This document shows positions 14,222 through 27,382 of a stretch of 64,000 nucleotides of DNA, piece by piece. The stretch comes from Opisthocomus hoazin (lineage: Eukaryota; Chordata; Aves; Opisthocomiformes; Opisthocomidae). The notes under the pieces are model-generated. The model searched no databases. It was not told the origin of the DNA and saw nothing but the letters and a program-made list of their open reading frames with translations. Both the position numbers and the translations under genes were made by a program. The DNA lies in contig NC_134434.1 of the NCBI RefSeq assembly GCF_030867145.1, positions 4,402,001-4,466,000 of the forward strand, in the 5' to 3' direction. How positions within the stretch are numbered: the stretch's first letter is position 1; each line of letters opens with the position of its first letter.

Positions 14222-15279
14222 GTTACACATAGGGAGCTTCAAGCTGAATCAAACTGAACATCATCATTTCTCATCATCTTTTTTTGATGCTTTTTTTCTG
14301 AGAACAGACTTTTTTCTGTGCAAAAACTTCCAGTTCAGTGAAACCTTCTTGTTCAGCAGAAAAGCTCCTGGCCTGGGAGGGATAGGGGGCTGAGGACCAA
14401 ACCCTGCAGCCCAGGGAGAGAGGATCCCACAGCTGCCGCCCTGGCCACCCCTGGGGTGTCACCTGCCTTTTGCAGGACCGACGTCCTCCTGCCCACCGCT
14501 CTGTTTGTTGCAGCCAGCGCTGCGCGGCAGCCACCCAGCACAGCCACGCTGTGCCCTCCCAGGGCTGTGCAGAGGGCAGACGGGGGCTGCTGGGACCCCG
14601 AGGGAGGGCTGAGCACGGGGTCCTGGCAGGCATTCCTCCCTGGACATACGCCAGGCTCACAGTCATGTCCCTCACCCAGGGCGAGTGAAATTTGTGGACC
14701 ATTTCACTGATGCGTCTCCATCCGAGCTGAGCAGCGAGGAAGGCCGGGGGGCTCAGGGGGCTTGCAGCACGTCTTCCCTATTGCCTGGGAAACCATGCTC
14801 GCTCCTGTTCTGGGGGATGCCACACACTCCCATGCCACAGACACCACGACAGCATCATGTATGAAGTGTGGTGGCTTCCCTACTGCCGACAAGTCTGTCA
14901 CGCCAGCTCCAGCTCTGCCCCATCCCATGGTGGTGCCAGGGCTGGTGCCTTGTCGTTGGGTATGGACCCAATCCCACAGACAGCCCCCTCCATCCCCACA
15001 CTGCATGGCCCTGCTCTCCCCAAGCACTGGCCAAAAACACTAAAGCAAAGGCGTGCAGCTGGTATTTCAATGTGCGCTGGGTCAGAAATGAGCGGCTGCG
15101 GGGTACGGTGCGTATCTCAGCTGATCTCGGCACAGTGAGGCATGAGCTCACCATATCTGCCATGACATCACATGGCATGGTCACCCACAGCCCAGGGTAT
15201 TGCGCGGGGTGAGCACATGGGGTATATATTCTCCTTAGAAATGTCTGGCCTATGAATGCCACAATCTTCCTGTACGGAA

Positions 15280-15510
15280 CTAAAAACATTTATTCTGGAA
15301 GAGTCTAGAGGCTCATGGCTAAAGGCAATAAATACAGATTTAATTTCATAGTTAATGCCCTGTCCAGGGTAAAATGCTCATTTTTAATATCGTTGCCTGA
15401 GATCTGACATTACCAACAAGATGTTGCAATACAATATCTGAGTCATTGCGCAGGAGATAATGGTATTTTCTTGAGTTCAATCTGGAGGAGAGTTGGCCCC
15501 ATTAATCAGG
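15280..15510. promoter_or_regulatory. Candidate regulatory block (AT-rich)
   Basis: This AT-rich island in GC-richer flanks contains clustered TAAT-type homeodomain core sites (TTTAATTTC, TTTTTAATATC, CATTAATCA) and an AP-1/bZIP-like GAGTCATTGCG. It has no coding frame and no repeat signature. That it is a conserved non-coding element is an inference from composition and motif density; conservation cannot be tested here. Confidence 0.3.
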
Positions 15511-18339
15511 CTTGAAAAAGCGATGCCAGAGAGTCTGCCAGAGAGTCTGTCTGGACTGCTTTGAGCACAAGTTACGTGACCCAGGGCTGCAGGGAGAGGG
15601 GGAGAGAGTGAGCAGACCTGGATGTCACGATGTGGGATCTCCCAGCAGCATGTCTCACGTGCACTGGCCCTTTCTTAGCGTCAGCCAAGAGGCTCCTGAG
15701 TGTGGGGTACGGGGAAGTCAAGGGCGACTGTGTCACCCCGGCTCTGCCTTTGCTTTCACACTGCCCCAGGGCAGCTGCCTTCCCACAGCAGGACCAGGGT
15801 GCCTCAGTGCAGCTGGAGTTTGGGACCTGGTGAGTCCTTGTGGCATGAAGGAACTGGCCAACATGACAGTGTCCCTTAGGTTTGTCCACCACCAGGCCTG
15901 AGCACCCCATCGCTGTTGAGCCCAGAGCCAATAGTGGGGTGCAACACTTGGTATAGCAACTGAGGAGGGTAAGTCCATTATGGATGGGTCAATAAAATCT
16001 CCCAGGTAGGGACACGGGGAAGGGAAGCCATGAAGAACCACCCCATCAAAGAAATACTGCCCTTAAAAGTGCATGCAAGTCTTGCAGGTCTCTGCAGGGT
16101 AGGAAGCATAAGAAGGGAAGGATAGAAACTGAGAGAGAAGCCTGCCTGGCCTGCCTTGGGCTTTGGGAGTGCTAATGGAGCTCGAGAGGTCTGGAGAAAG
16201 CCAGGAGCTCTCTCGGCAATAAAGGGCTTTCTTTTCTGCAGGCAAGCAGAAGCGGCTCCAGTTATCCAGCAACGCCAGCGTGGGAGGGAGACCTCTCTGG
16301 CAGAGTGCTCTTAAATCTGGCAGGCAAACCCCAGGATCTATGCAGAAATATGAAATGTACTTTTAACATTGAGCTCTGTTGGCCCATTGGCCCAACTTGG
16401 CTGCGAATGCAGCAGATTTGCTTTCAGCAAGAAGGCTTTAATTCAAGACTGGGTACCTCGTTGTAAAAGAAATGCTTTTTCTTGACCAGACGTCGCAGAC
16501 AAGATGCAAGAATCAGCAGATGAAAGTCCCTGGCCTGCTACGCAGAGGTCAGAGCAGATGATTCCTTCTGTCCTTGAAAGCTGGTAAATGGTTCTGCAGA
16601 AACTTAATGTGTGAATGAAAAAGTGACTCATGAGAAGAAGACACGTTAACTCTTGTAATCTTACCTCCAGCGGCAGTGTGCCGTGTCTAGGGACAGTACA
16701 GGCTGTAAGACAGAGCTCAGCCTACCCTGGGGTCTAAGCCAGAGGAGGGGTGAGGGAAAGCACAGTGCTTGTGAAGGCTCCGTACAACCGAAAAGTTCTG
16801 ATCAAGAGGGCGCACAGATAGGGATTGTGCTGAGACCTCCTCACCTGGTCATCTGGAAATCTCCTGCGGGTCAGCAGATACCCAACCTCATGGCTTGACT
16901 GGCTAGTCCACTTTCCTGCTACCCATCATTTTCTGTGGCTTTCAGGCAGGGAAGTGCCTGCAGTGGCTTGTTCAGCTGGACCCATGGCCATCTGCCTTGT
17001 CCTACCTTCTTCTCATAAAGCAGCCTGGTCACACAGCAACCAGCCATGGGGTGCAACCACTTTGGACTTCCCTTCTTCGCTATGTGCACTGCCTGATATG
17101 TAAAGCTTTTAGCAACCCTAGGGAAGGCGCAGTGGGAGGTCTGGTATCTTCTCCCCAGCTGGTCTTCACCCATTTCCCACAGGGATGCATGAGCTTTCCA
17201 GCACAGACAGGGTGGCTTAGCTGCTGGACGAGCACATGCTGCCCAAGAGTATTTCCCTGTCTCTTCTGGGGATAAAACAGCCGATCACCGGCTGCACCGT
17301 CACTCTCGACTGAGAGTGAATAGTGGGACCCATTTCTAGGAGGGAGGAGTCATGCCACGAGCTGGGCAACTCACGAGAGACCTTCCAGCCGTAGGCATCC
17401 TCCGCAGAATGAATCACAACTACATGCTCAAAGGTTTTGTCAATTAAATGTGGTATTTTGGACATCAGATTCGCAAATTTAAAAGGAAATAGACATTTCC
17501 TACAACAACAACAACAAAAAAAGGAAATTGTGTTTCCAGTGAAATTGAACAAGCCCAAAGTGATTACAGAGTTTCTCATTTTAGCTGCCAAACTCAAAAT
17601 GTTGGGGAAATTTGGAGAATCAAAAAAGTTTCAGACTAAATGTCTCACTCTTCAGTTCCCAAAAGAGGGACAATGCCATCTTCATGCTGCTGGATTTTAG
17701 ACAAGCCTCAATTTATTCAGATTAATATATATTTTGACAAAAAATATTTCATTAAAAAAACTTTTCTCAGGAACAATTTCCATTTCCCGGTTCTGTGACC
17801 CTGAAATGCATGCCAAATGTCTCTAAGAATCACTCAGTTTTTTTATTTAACTGAAAAGCAAAATGACAATAAAATGAATATTTAAAGCGAAGCTCTGTTC
17901 TGAAAATATATCTACTTAATGCTAAAAAGACTCAGTTTCACAGAGCTGAAAACAATTAAGAACCAAATCAATTGGGAGAAGGAATTTAATCAGAAAAATG
18001 TGAATGCTAAGTGAGAATTGTTGAAAAACATTTTACGCGTTGCCCCAAAACCACAGTCTCACAATTGAGAAAGGCGGCAACACTGGTTAAAAAAAACCAA
18101 AAAAACACCCCAACTCTGGCTTGTAAGGGAAGTGAAGACAACTGCGAAAAATAAGATAACCATATATAACTTAAGAAAGTGGAAACTGATAATAATGAAT
18201 GAAAAGTGAGAAACTGTAGAAAATTGATAAGGAAAGCCAAGAGCTGAGGACAATGTACGGGCTGCAAACCTGAAGCGAATGAGAAGCAATTTCTCTCTAT
18301 ATAAAAGGAATAAATATACCTCTTCTGAAGTTGCTGGTT

Positions 18340-19705
18340 GTATTAGTCTATCTCTGGATGGGTGCACTAGAGCAATCAACAGCAACAGAAGAAAGCTCAC
18401 GTTTGCCAATGTTTATAGAAGTATTTGGCTGGACCAGATACTGGTAGGGCTGTCAACCTGGCATCAGCTCTGGGCAATCACCTCCAAAGGCTGCTATGGC
18501 ATGCAATAGTTGGAGATTCAAGTAAAAGAAACATGATTAATGCTAATTCACGTAGACTTGGGGAAAATAGAACATGTCAAACTAAGATTCATCTTTTTCC
18601 TGAAATTACAAGTTTGATTGATAAAAATAATACTGGTGCTGTAATATACTTAGACTTCTGCAAGACAATTGATTTGGTACTGTACAACATTTTGATTGAG
18701 AAACCAGAACAATACACAATCAACATGGCACATATTAAATAGATTAAAAGCTGGCTGGGTGACGTGTCTCAGATGTAATTGTAAATGGGAACTCCTCACC
18801 CAGCAGGGTGGATTTAGTGGAGTTCCCCAGGGGTCGGCTCTTGGCCCTATGCTATTCAATGTTTTTATCAATGATCTGAAAAAATATTAAATCATCTGTG
18901 GTAAAGTTTTCTGCTGACACTGAGATTGTGAGACCAGCAATAGAGAAGAAGCCAGATCACTGCTGCAGAATGGCCTGCGTTGCTGGTTAAACTGGGCACA
19001 AGCAGATGGTATCACCAAATATAGTCACACATCTAGGAACAAGGCGGCAGATGATCGGCCACATATACAAGTCAGGATGCTCTGTCCTGGGAAGTGTCAA
19101 CTATGAGACCCTGGGGAGTCTGGCAGAGCTCGAGCTGGCTGTACCTTCCTCACATGTGTCCATTCCCTGGACAGCAGCCTCCAAGGACAGCAGAGAAATG
19201 ATACTACCCTGCACGTGGGTGCCTGTGTCCACCTGCACCTGGTTCTGGTTCTCGTCGTGCATCAGGATGTTGAGAGACAGGGAAAAGCTGTGAAGATGAT
19301 TAAAGATAACCAACCTTGCAGTGAGAGACCTCCAGAGCTCAATCTATTCTACTGCAGAAAAAACAGGCGCTGGGGCATCTAGACCATATATATTTCCCCA
19401 CAGAAGATTCACCAACCTCGCAGATAGAGTTTTAGTGTGATCCAATGTCTGAAACCTGAAGCTAGGCAAACTGAAACTACTAATATGGCATAATGCTTAC
19501 TGGCATGCCAGCAAGGGTAATTAACCACTGGAACAATTTACTAATGCAGTGTGGGGATCTCCGTCATTACCAAACGTTGCATCATGCTTGGTTGCTTGCT
19601 CTGATTCAAGCAGGAATAAATCCAGGATCAGATTGTACCTGGTAGCAAGACTAGACAGTCACAAAGGTATCTGAAGGCCTTTTAGTCTAAACAATGATGG
19701 AAAGG
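18340..19705 (+). mobile_element. Ancient CR1/L3-like LINE, reverse transcriptase fossil
   Basis: This is a heavily decayed sense copy of a CR1/L3-clade LINE covering the reverse transcriptase and the region down to the 3' end. The fingers-palm motif remains as VIYLDFCKTIDLV (from about 18638). About 160 bp further on is the motif SGVPQGSALGPMLFNVFINDL (from about 18814), the diagnostic segment of this family, and then the catalytic-loop remnant around 18906-18925, where the usual FADDT reads FSADT. Downstream, 'ATTAACCACTGGAACAATTT' (from about 19520) matches the conserved 3'-region segment of this clade. Frameshifts and stops break the frame many times, so the copy is dead. It is much older than the CR1 tails elsewhere in the window. 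Boundaries are approximate. Confidence 0.85.
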
Positions 19706-22700
19706 AACTCTGAAAATGAAACCATCTTGCTGACTCTGCTCGTACTTACAGGCAGGGACCCAGTCCCACCGTTCCCTTTCAGTCATGCCTCATTAACAGC
19801 AAAAGCTTCAACACAGGCATTTTTCCCGGGGATAAGTTGCTACAAAAAAAGCTATGTCCATTTCTTAGACCTCCAGTGATCTTCTAGAGCAAGAGAGGTG
19901 AATTATCACAGCAGCTTTATTAAATCACGGAGCATGGCAGAAGCGACGTCTCCTCCTTCCAAGAGCTGCTCCGTAGGACCTCCTTGTCCCAGCAGCCTGT
20001 GAGCCATGGGTGTTTTGAACTTGATGCAGACAGATAGTCCTGTGGTGGGACTGTGGCATGCGCTGGACCCGAGGATGCTAAACAGGCCTCCAACATGAAG
20101 GATCAATTATGGTCAATTTTAGAAGGGACAAACAGTCTGAAAGGTGACATGCCGTGAATTCGGGAAGGGATGGGCAGCTGGCCAGGTGCACCTTTTACCG
20201 AGCATTGGGCAGTCTCGGTGACTTCTTTCCCCTTCTGGTGTGTCACACCAGGGCATTTGCGGCCTCCACCTTACCTTGTCCTTCACAGCTCCAATTCCTC
20301 TGTTTTCTTCTTCCATGATTCCCCTTCTCCATCCTCCTCCACGATTCCCCTTCTCCATCCTCCTCCACAATTCCCCTTCTCCATCCTCCTCCACAATAAC
20401 TTTCTACTAATTATTTTCTCAAAAATAAGGCTTTTATTCTTGACAAGGATTCTTCTCAAGTTCTTAGGGTTTTTTATCCCAGATTAACTGAAAACTGGGC
20501 TTCCTTATGAAGCTTGGCTCTGTGTGCTCCTACCTAAACTCTAACTTTCCCTAATCCCACATGTTGAGCAGTCTCTCTTATTGTCTTTAGATGTTCAAGC
20601 AGGAACGCACCTGACTCATGGTGGCCCAAACCCAGCTATTAACTTGCCATCTGACATTCTCTCCCATCTTCTTCCTCCCTCCCTCCCTCCAGCACTGCCG
20701 CCTTCCCAGATGCTCATGTGTCATCTTTGACTCTTCAGCTGCACCCAACCTAGCTGCTCCTACCTACAACTTGTACAGGGGACTGACCCGTCATCTGACC
20801 AGGCTGGGAAGGCTCTTCTGGGACCCCCAAGCATGGGAAGAGCTGCTGTCATCCATATTTCACGATATGCTGACAAGGATGGGAGGCATCCTCTTCTGGG
20901 GTCCGCCTGCTTTGTCACTCTCCACACCTGGGTGAGCAGGTATCACCCTTGTAGTCAGTGATGTTCAGGAAGCAATTCATCTTGCACTAAGCAGATGTCT
21001 AAATAAGGGCAGACAATCCACTACCTAAAAATGTCAGCTTCTGTGCAGTGAAACAGTGGCCAGAGATTCCTGTGTTCCCTGCACAGCTCTGCCCTGAGAA
21101 ACTCTGAAGTCTTTTCAGTGCCTTGGAGCCAGGAGGACCATGGCTTTGCCCAGCAATTGGAAATCTCTGCATCCTGCTCACAGCGAAGGCAGATCCTGGA
21201 GTTGTGTAAGGACTCCAGAGCCAGAGCCTCCACCTTGTGCAGACCGGAGCATGGAGATGGTCACAGAAGGAAGCACAACCACAGCTACAGATAGTCAAAG
21301 GCTTATTGCTCCATTTCATCAGGCCTTTGTGAACCCTCACGAGCTACTGGAAGAAGGTGGTTTGCAAAAAAGTCAGCCTGTGGAGGGGCCATTATCCACA
21401 CCGTGGCAACAAGGCAGAGGACGAGGGGAGGAGAACCAGCTCCTGGAGCCCTGCACACAGCTGTTTGGCCCTAGTCTGGCTTGCACAAGTCCCCTCTTCC
21501 CACTGCCTACCTGCCTGCAGCTGCAGGAAGGAGACGGGCAGGGCACTTCTTGCCTTAACAGGGCAGAGGCCAGCGTAACCTGCCGCTACCATTGCCGTCA
21601 TTCCCAAGTGGAAAGAGCGGCTTCGGTTTGCTCCGGCTGCCTATGTGCCAACATCAAACATGTTTTACAACTGACCTGCAAAGAATGTGTGTCACTGAAG
21701 AGGATATGTAGCCCTGGAGAACATAAAACACAGCTGCGTTGTTTAATAGTATCTCATCCACCAGATCGGAATAACAGGCGAAGATGATCTCAGGGAGATA
21801 ATTCTACCAAGTGTGTTAGCAGGAACAACTCCGCTACCTTCGCCAGTGGAAGATTCTTATAAATTCAGTTCTCCTGCCATTCTTTTGCAAAGGGTCAGAA
21901 GATGTACTGACAATAGCAGCATGCAAATATTTCAGAACTTGGCCACACGCTGAGCAAACACTCTGGATAGCTTCACGAGTAGATTAAAATGCCAGATCAG
22001 CGAGCAGTGGTGCACTTTAAATATGCTCACTAATTTATTAAGTTTATTCTTAGCAAGCTTGCAGACTTCAGAAAGTTAAATTTCTCAGTGACAAATGGCT
22101 GGGGAGCTGGGCAGCCAGAACGTGCGTGTTGCAGTCGGATGGCCCCAGAGAAGGCAGTGCAGGGGAGCAGATACCACCAAGTACACTGTACGGGTGAAAA
22201 CCCCCAACGGAAGAGCCTGCATGGGCTTATTGTCAAGACTGCTGTACAGCTATAAAGTACAAAACCAGGGCTCTTGGCACATCCCACTCTTCTCCAAAGA
22301 GCTTCTGCCTCCCACTTTGGGCTTAGACATCCCTTATCTCTTTCTCTAGGCCTGGCTGTGTGCTACGGGTTAACTGCTGTGAGCACCAGTCCTCAGTGCA
22401 CTCTTTATGTCCCGGCTTTAATCAGAGTCTCTTGCGCTCTAGTAACAGCAGCGCTCCTCTCACCGTGTCATGTCACCTCCTGCACCCAGGGCTGAGCCAA
22501 TCTGCCATGGTCCCAAATGACAACCCTATTTCTCTTCCCAGGTACCCTGATCGTGCTGTACCCAGGACCTCTCCACCCTTCATCCTTGTCTGGTCCCTGT
22601 GCTTAGACCGCCTGGGCCAGAGGCTTGGACTCAGGAGCCTACCAACCCTCATCGAAGCCAAGACTGGTGGGAGGTGTCTCAGAAGGGACACAGCAGTTAC

Positions 22701-25700
22701 TACATACATCTTCATCAGAACTCGTAGGCCACCGCTGCCCCTCAGCCCTCTGTCTCTGCTGTTCTCCATGGCTCTGCAGACCCCGAGTGGAGTCTGGAAT
22801 AGCAGAGTTTCCTCAGGAGGAAATCAAGGCTGGCACTGCTGCTTGAGATATATATTTTTGGTATGCTTCTTGTTCAAACTGAACTAAGGAGTGTGCTCAG
22901 GAATCCTGCTGCAAGGCCATGTGTCCACCTTTCACTATTGCACACCCCTGAAATGAAGCATGACAGCAGAACAGAGCTCTGGGATGATACTGAGAGTCCT
23001 GTGCAGCAACATTATCCAACCTCCCGGGTCCTGGGAGGACCCTGGTGGCCCCACGGCACTGGATGTCATCCAGACAGGAGACAGCCCCTGCCAGGAGGAC
23101 TCTGAAACTGCTGCACTCATGGGGCTAAAGGAGTTATGCACCTTCTTCATGTCTGTTTTGATTGTGCTGCTAGAGAGACGAGGAGACTCTTTTCCTGCAG
23201 GAAAGCACCGCAGTGGGATGGGGATGCACGGAGCCCCAGGAGCTCTGGCTGCTCTGCAGGGCTTGGCGCTGGAGCCTGGCGGGACACAGGCCGGGATCCA
23301 CCTTACAGAAAAGCCCCAGAAGAACAGAGAGAGCACGGGGATGTGTAAGCAACGGCACAAGGAATTTACCGAGCTCAAATACCACCTAAAGAACCATTTC
23401 TGTCACTTGAACCCCACTCAGCAGTGAGGCTGCAAGGAGCAGCAGGCCTGGCTGTGCTGACAGCAGCTCGGCACTCCACGAGCTCTTCGCAACCACTCCT
23501 GCCCTTGTCCAGGCCACCACAGAAACACCAGGTGAGGGGAAGCCCGTGTGGCGCAGGGACACACGCGCTCGTGCAGCGGAGAGGGGCATTCTCCGGGGAG
23601 GGAGTAGTTTATCAGCCTTGAGCCGGGGGACTCCGTACGGCATGCCGGGACGGCTCCTCGGGGTGGTGATGACAGCTGCTGGTGGAGATGCCTACGTGCT
23701 GTTTGCTGAGCAGAAATAAGACCCAGCGAGTTTTCCAGGGACAGAACGCAGCGGGGTCCTTTGAGCTGGAGCTCGCAGCTATGTGAGGCTGTTTCGCAGC
23801 ATTTGCCACATCTCTGGGGAGCTGTTATTCATTGTCCCGCTTAGAAAGGAGTCGAGGCTCTTCTTCTAACACTGGGAGGGAAAAGACTTTCCCAGGAACA
23901 TTTCCTGAGCTGAGAGCAAATCCCACATGGCATTGCAACCCTCCGTCAACTGCTAATGCATGTTATTGTTACTTGCACTGAAAAGAGAGCTGTTGGACCC
24001 AAGGCAATATGTGCTGCTGCTGGTAGTTAAACAAACTCCATACGCCCCGTCCAGCAGCTGGCTGGCCGATGTCAAAGCCCTGCGAATTGACCTGCTCTGA
24101 CAGGCCTTCTCCTGGTGATCCACTTTGATTTACTGCACCAGCCTGCAGCGCAGATAGGGAACGTCACGCACAGACATGTGCTGGATCTGGATCCGCACCC
24201 AATTGGGTCCATGTGCGCTCTTCAGCTCTTTCATCCCCAGGTCCCCCCGCGTTTCAGCAAGTCCCTGTAGGAACGCCTTGAAAGCGGCTCCTACAGCGAG
24301 ATGCTCAGCCCAGTTCCCTGATCATCTGCCCTGCCTCAGCAGCAACTGAGCTTCTAGAAATGCAGGAACGTTGCAAAACTCAGTCAGCTGGGAGTAATAC
24401 ACTGTAATGCACTGTGGGAACAGCATCGCCCTGTTGCTCACAAACATCCTCAGAGCAGAGAAGCTTTTCTAAATAAGCGTATGCCAGGCTGTCATCCTCA
24501 ATAGGCCAGAGCCACTTTGTTTTCTTCCCCTCTGCTGGCTACAGCAGCATGTGGGGATGGATTGGCCTTGGGATGCCTGAAAAATAACGTAAAGGATAAA
24601 ACCAGCTCTGCAGCTAATGAGATGGGAGGACTATAAGGAGAGAAGAAAGCCCTGGGGCTTCGTCCAGGCAGACGCAGAAGCTAGGTGTGAGCTGCTGCAC
24701 TTGGGTGACAACTCTGAGGGCTCGGGGACAGCTTTGCTGCAGGACAACCCCCTGGGCAGCGTGGTCGGCACTGTAGGCACACCTCTGGGAAAGGTGGGAG
24801 AACTGAACCAGAGCAAGCCACAGTGAAAAGTTGCAGGTTTCTGCAGGTCCTGCCTTGCTCAACCTTTCCAAAGGAAGAGCCAGACCAATTCTCCTCCACG
24901 CAACCCCCAGCACCCACTGCTTGTGGGGCTGGGACAAGGCTGGGCAGTGGCACAGAGGAGACAGGGGATCCTGAGCCCACGCTGATGCTTACAGAGAAAG
25001 CAGCAATGGCTCTGCTCAAGCTCTAACAGAGCAAGAGGGATGTTACAAAGGGAACACTGCAGGGTGCCAGATGCCTGACGTAGGCAGGTGTACGATGAGC
25101 TCACAGATGTGTCCCAGATATTTACTGGGAATGGAGACTATCAGGCAGACTGGGCACCATTCCTGCTGCTAACATGCGAGAAGACATCGGCAGGCTTCCC
25201 CATCGGAGGTCAGCGCCTGCCTGTGGGCTGGATGATGCTCACTGAGATACACAGTGCCAACGTGATGTCCTCTCTCCCTCCTGAGCAGAGCCCTCAGGGA
25301 CAGATGATGAAGAACCTCCCTGGACACATGCTCAGCACTGGCAACACTGGTGAGTGTCCAAATGGGGTCAGCGCAGAGCTGGCACAGGTCCCACATCGTC
25401 CTTCTGGCTCTCAAAGAGCAGCTCTTGGCACCCCAGGGTCTGCTGCTGCCTGCACCGTGCAATGTTCGGACAGATCCAGAGAAGAGCAGGAGCTGGTGGA
25501 GGCTGAGGGGCACCAGGCTGGGCTAGTCCCTGGTCAGCATGAAGGGTGGGTGGGAAGCCCCTCTCATTTTAGCCTGGATTTTATTTTAGTCCATTTAACT
25601 TCTTCCCAGATCTGCAAAGGCATCTGCTTGTCCTGCATCACGCATCTGCAGGCCCACTGGGGATGTCCCATTGGTTGACACCAGGAATCACATTGCCCAG

Positions 25701-27244
25701 TGTGCTGGTAGATGGGCAGACATCCTCGTGGAAACAAGCCGCCTCGGAGGCTGACTGTTCTCCACCAGGCAGAGCTCTGTTTGCAGGGGAGAATCTTTAC
25801 CCACAGCATGCAGCATGCTGAAGGTGCAGAGTCCCACTGCCATCCCTGCAGAAGAGGCAGCAGATCCCACACCCCAGTGCTCAGAGAGGGGGTATGGCCC
25901 TGTTCCTTGGGTACTCGTGGCCATCACACCCTCATGATGAGGTCCAGAGCCAGGAAGCCCCTGGGGACAGCTGATAAGCCCTCTGCATCTGTTCCAACAG
26001 TGCCCATGCAAGCAGCGTGTATTTTTGGCTTGAGGTTGGGACATAAATCAACATGAGTCAGAAAAGGCAGACGTACATCCCCTGCCCTGGTGCCTTCTCC
26101 AGCACAACGCCAACAGCACCGAGCTGGTGGCTGCTGTGTGCCTGGGACACTTTGCACGATGGACGTAGGCAGGTCCCAGGTGCAGTGGCCAGTGAATCAT
26201 GAAGGTCACTGCACTGGCTAGTCCAGCTTCAAGATCAGGTGCCAAGCACCAATGTGTGGAAGGGGACAATCCTGAGAACAGGATTACCCACGTGCTCCGT
26301 GACCCCAAGGAGAAGAGTGTGCTGACCAGGAAGCCATGTGCACCACACACACAGCACAGCCTGGAAGATCCAAACAGCATGGTCCTACCTGAGGTTCTCA
26401 GAAATTGCCTCATGGTTTAAACTAAATCATTAGAACCCAATGAGCAGCACCAGCTGACAGGACAGGAGATAACCACAGCACGTCACGGTGAGGCCACAGG
26501 CATAAACCCTTAATCATGAGGTCCCATCTTGGGGCCGTGCAGATACAAACACATAGCTAGAAGGTCCCAAAGGAGTATCTTCCGATGGCTGGATGAAGTA
26601 TTCCCGTATATGATGCCCCATGTCCACGGCTACCCCTGCAAGCCAGAAGCCCTCAAGTCCTGGCAGCCAGTTGTAGGTGCACAGCGGCAGGGTCTGCACT
26701 GCCAGACCGTTCTCCCACCCATGTATCAGTGCTTGGACATGGCCACAACCTCACCTCTCCCCTTGCCTCCCCTAACTGCGTTCCTTGCACTGTCATCTCT
26801 GGGACTGCAAACCAGCTAGGGGCTGGCTTGGAAGGAAGGACAAGTACGGAGCATCCCTCTCGCTGCCTGTCCCATGAAACTAGCATTCCTGGTCACAGAA
26901 TGTCCATCCCTGCTTCAAGGCAAGTGGCAGATGAAACAACTCGCCTGGGAAGCTGAGGGTATAGGTTGAGACCCAGTAACTTGGGTCTACAGTCAAGTGA
27001 ATGAAAGATGGGCCACCACAGAGATGGCAACAGCCCTACCTCCAGGCTGCAGGGCTGGCAGCAGGCACCTGGGCTACAATGACTTGGGAGGAGTGTTTAG
27101 GATCACACTCCTGAACATCAGTGCCTGTACCACCTTCAGAGCCCATGTGTGATCTGGGCAACCTCAAAACAGAGGTGCTTCTACAGGAGACAGAGAGTAT
27201 GGTTGAAGGCTCAGGCTCTGCAGACTTAGCAGGGAAATCTGATG
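19706..27244. other. Intergenic, no gene recognised
   Basis: I find no recognisable gene. It holds a 26-bp tandem repeat (20317-20394) and a short CCTC tract near 20683-20700. The segment 24614-24830 contains a frame with the phrase ELLHLGDN that loosely resembles the CR1 reverse transcriptase phrase before its C-terminal part, but it is too weak to call. The 215-codon frame at 21140-21787 has no recognisable domain. Confidence 0.55.
20317..20394 (+). repeat. 26-bp tandem repeat, 3 copies
   Basis: Three nearly identical 26-bp units follow one another exactly (20317-20342, 20343-20368, 20369-20394). The unit begins GATT or AATT and continues as a pyrimidine-rich CCCCTTCTCCATCCTCCTCC followed by AC. 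It lies in intergenic DNA. Confidence 0.95.
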
Positions 27245-27382
27245 TCCTTCTCTGGAGATATTCAAGACCTGCCTGGACAAGGTCCTGTGCAGCCTGCGCT
27301 GGGTGACCCTGCTTTGGCAGAGATGATCCCCAGAGGTCCCTTCCAACCCCTACCATTCTGCGATTCTGTGATTCTGTGATTC
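27245..27382 (+). mobile_element. CR1 LINE, 3' end fragment
   Basis: This is a sense CR1 3' end. It starts in the segment CTGGAGATATTCAAGACCTG, passes through CTGGACAAGGTCCTGTGCAG, and ends in CCCTTCCAACCCCTACC followed by three ATTCTG(T/C)GATT-type repeats. It is slightly diverged from the copy at 41.6 kb, with a shortened middle. The match to avian CR1 3' consensus is clear; the upstream boundary is approximate. Confidence 0.93.

Larger units (their letters stand above)
7601..18339. other. Intergenic, no gene recognised
   Basis: This holds no recognisable gene. Contained features described separately are an A-rich run at 14198-14221 and a possible regulatory block at 15280-15510. A 78-codon frame (8480-8716) is followed by a 244-codon frame (8713-9447), but neither resembles a known family. 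The stretch 17440-18300 is AT-rich without an identifiable element; its end may be the decayed 5' part of the LINE fossil that follows. Confidence 0.55.

Noticed and set aside
21140..21787. 215-codon open frame with several Cys residues
   Set aside because: No recognisable domain, the Cys spacing does not fit a zinc finger family, and other frames overlap it. A chance frame is more likely.
24614..24830. Possible CR1 reverse transcriptase piece (phrase ELLHLGDN)
   Set aside because: Only one short phrase resembles CR1; the flanking sequence does not continue the match in either direction.
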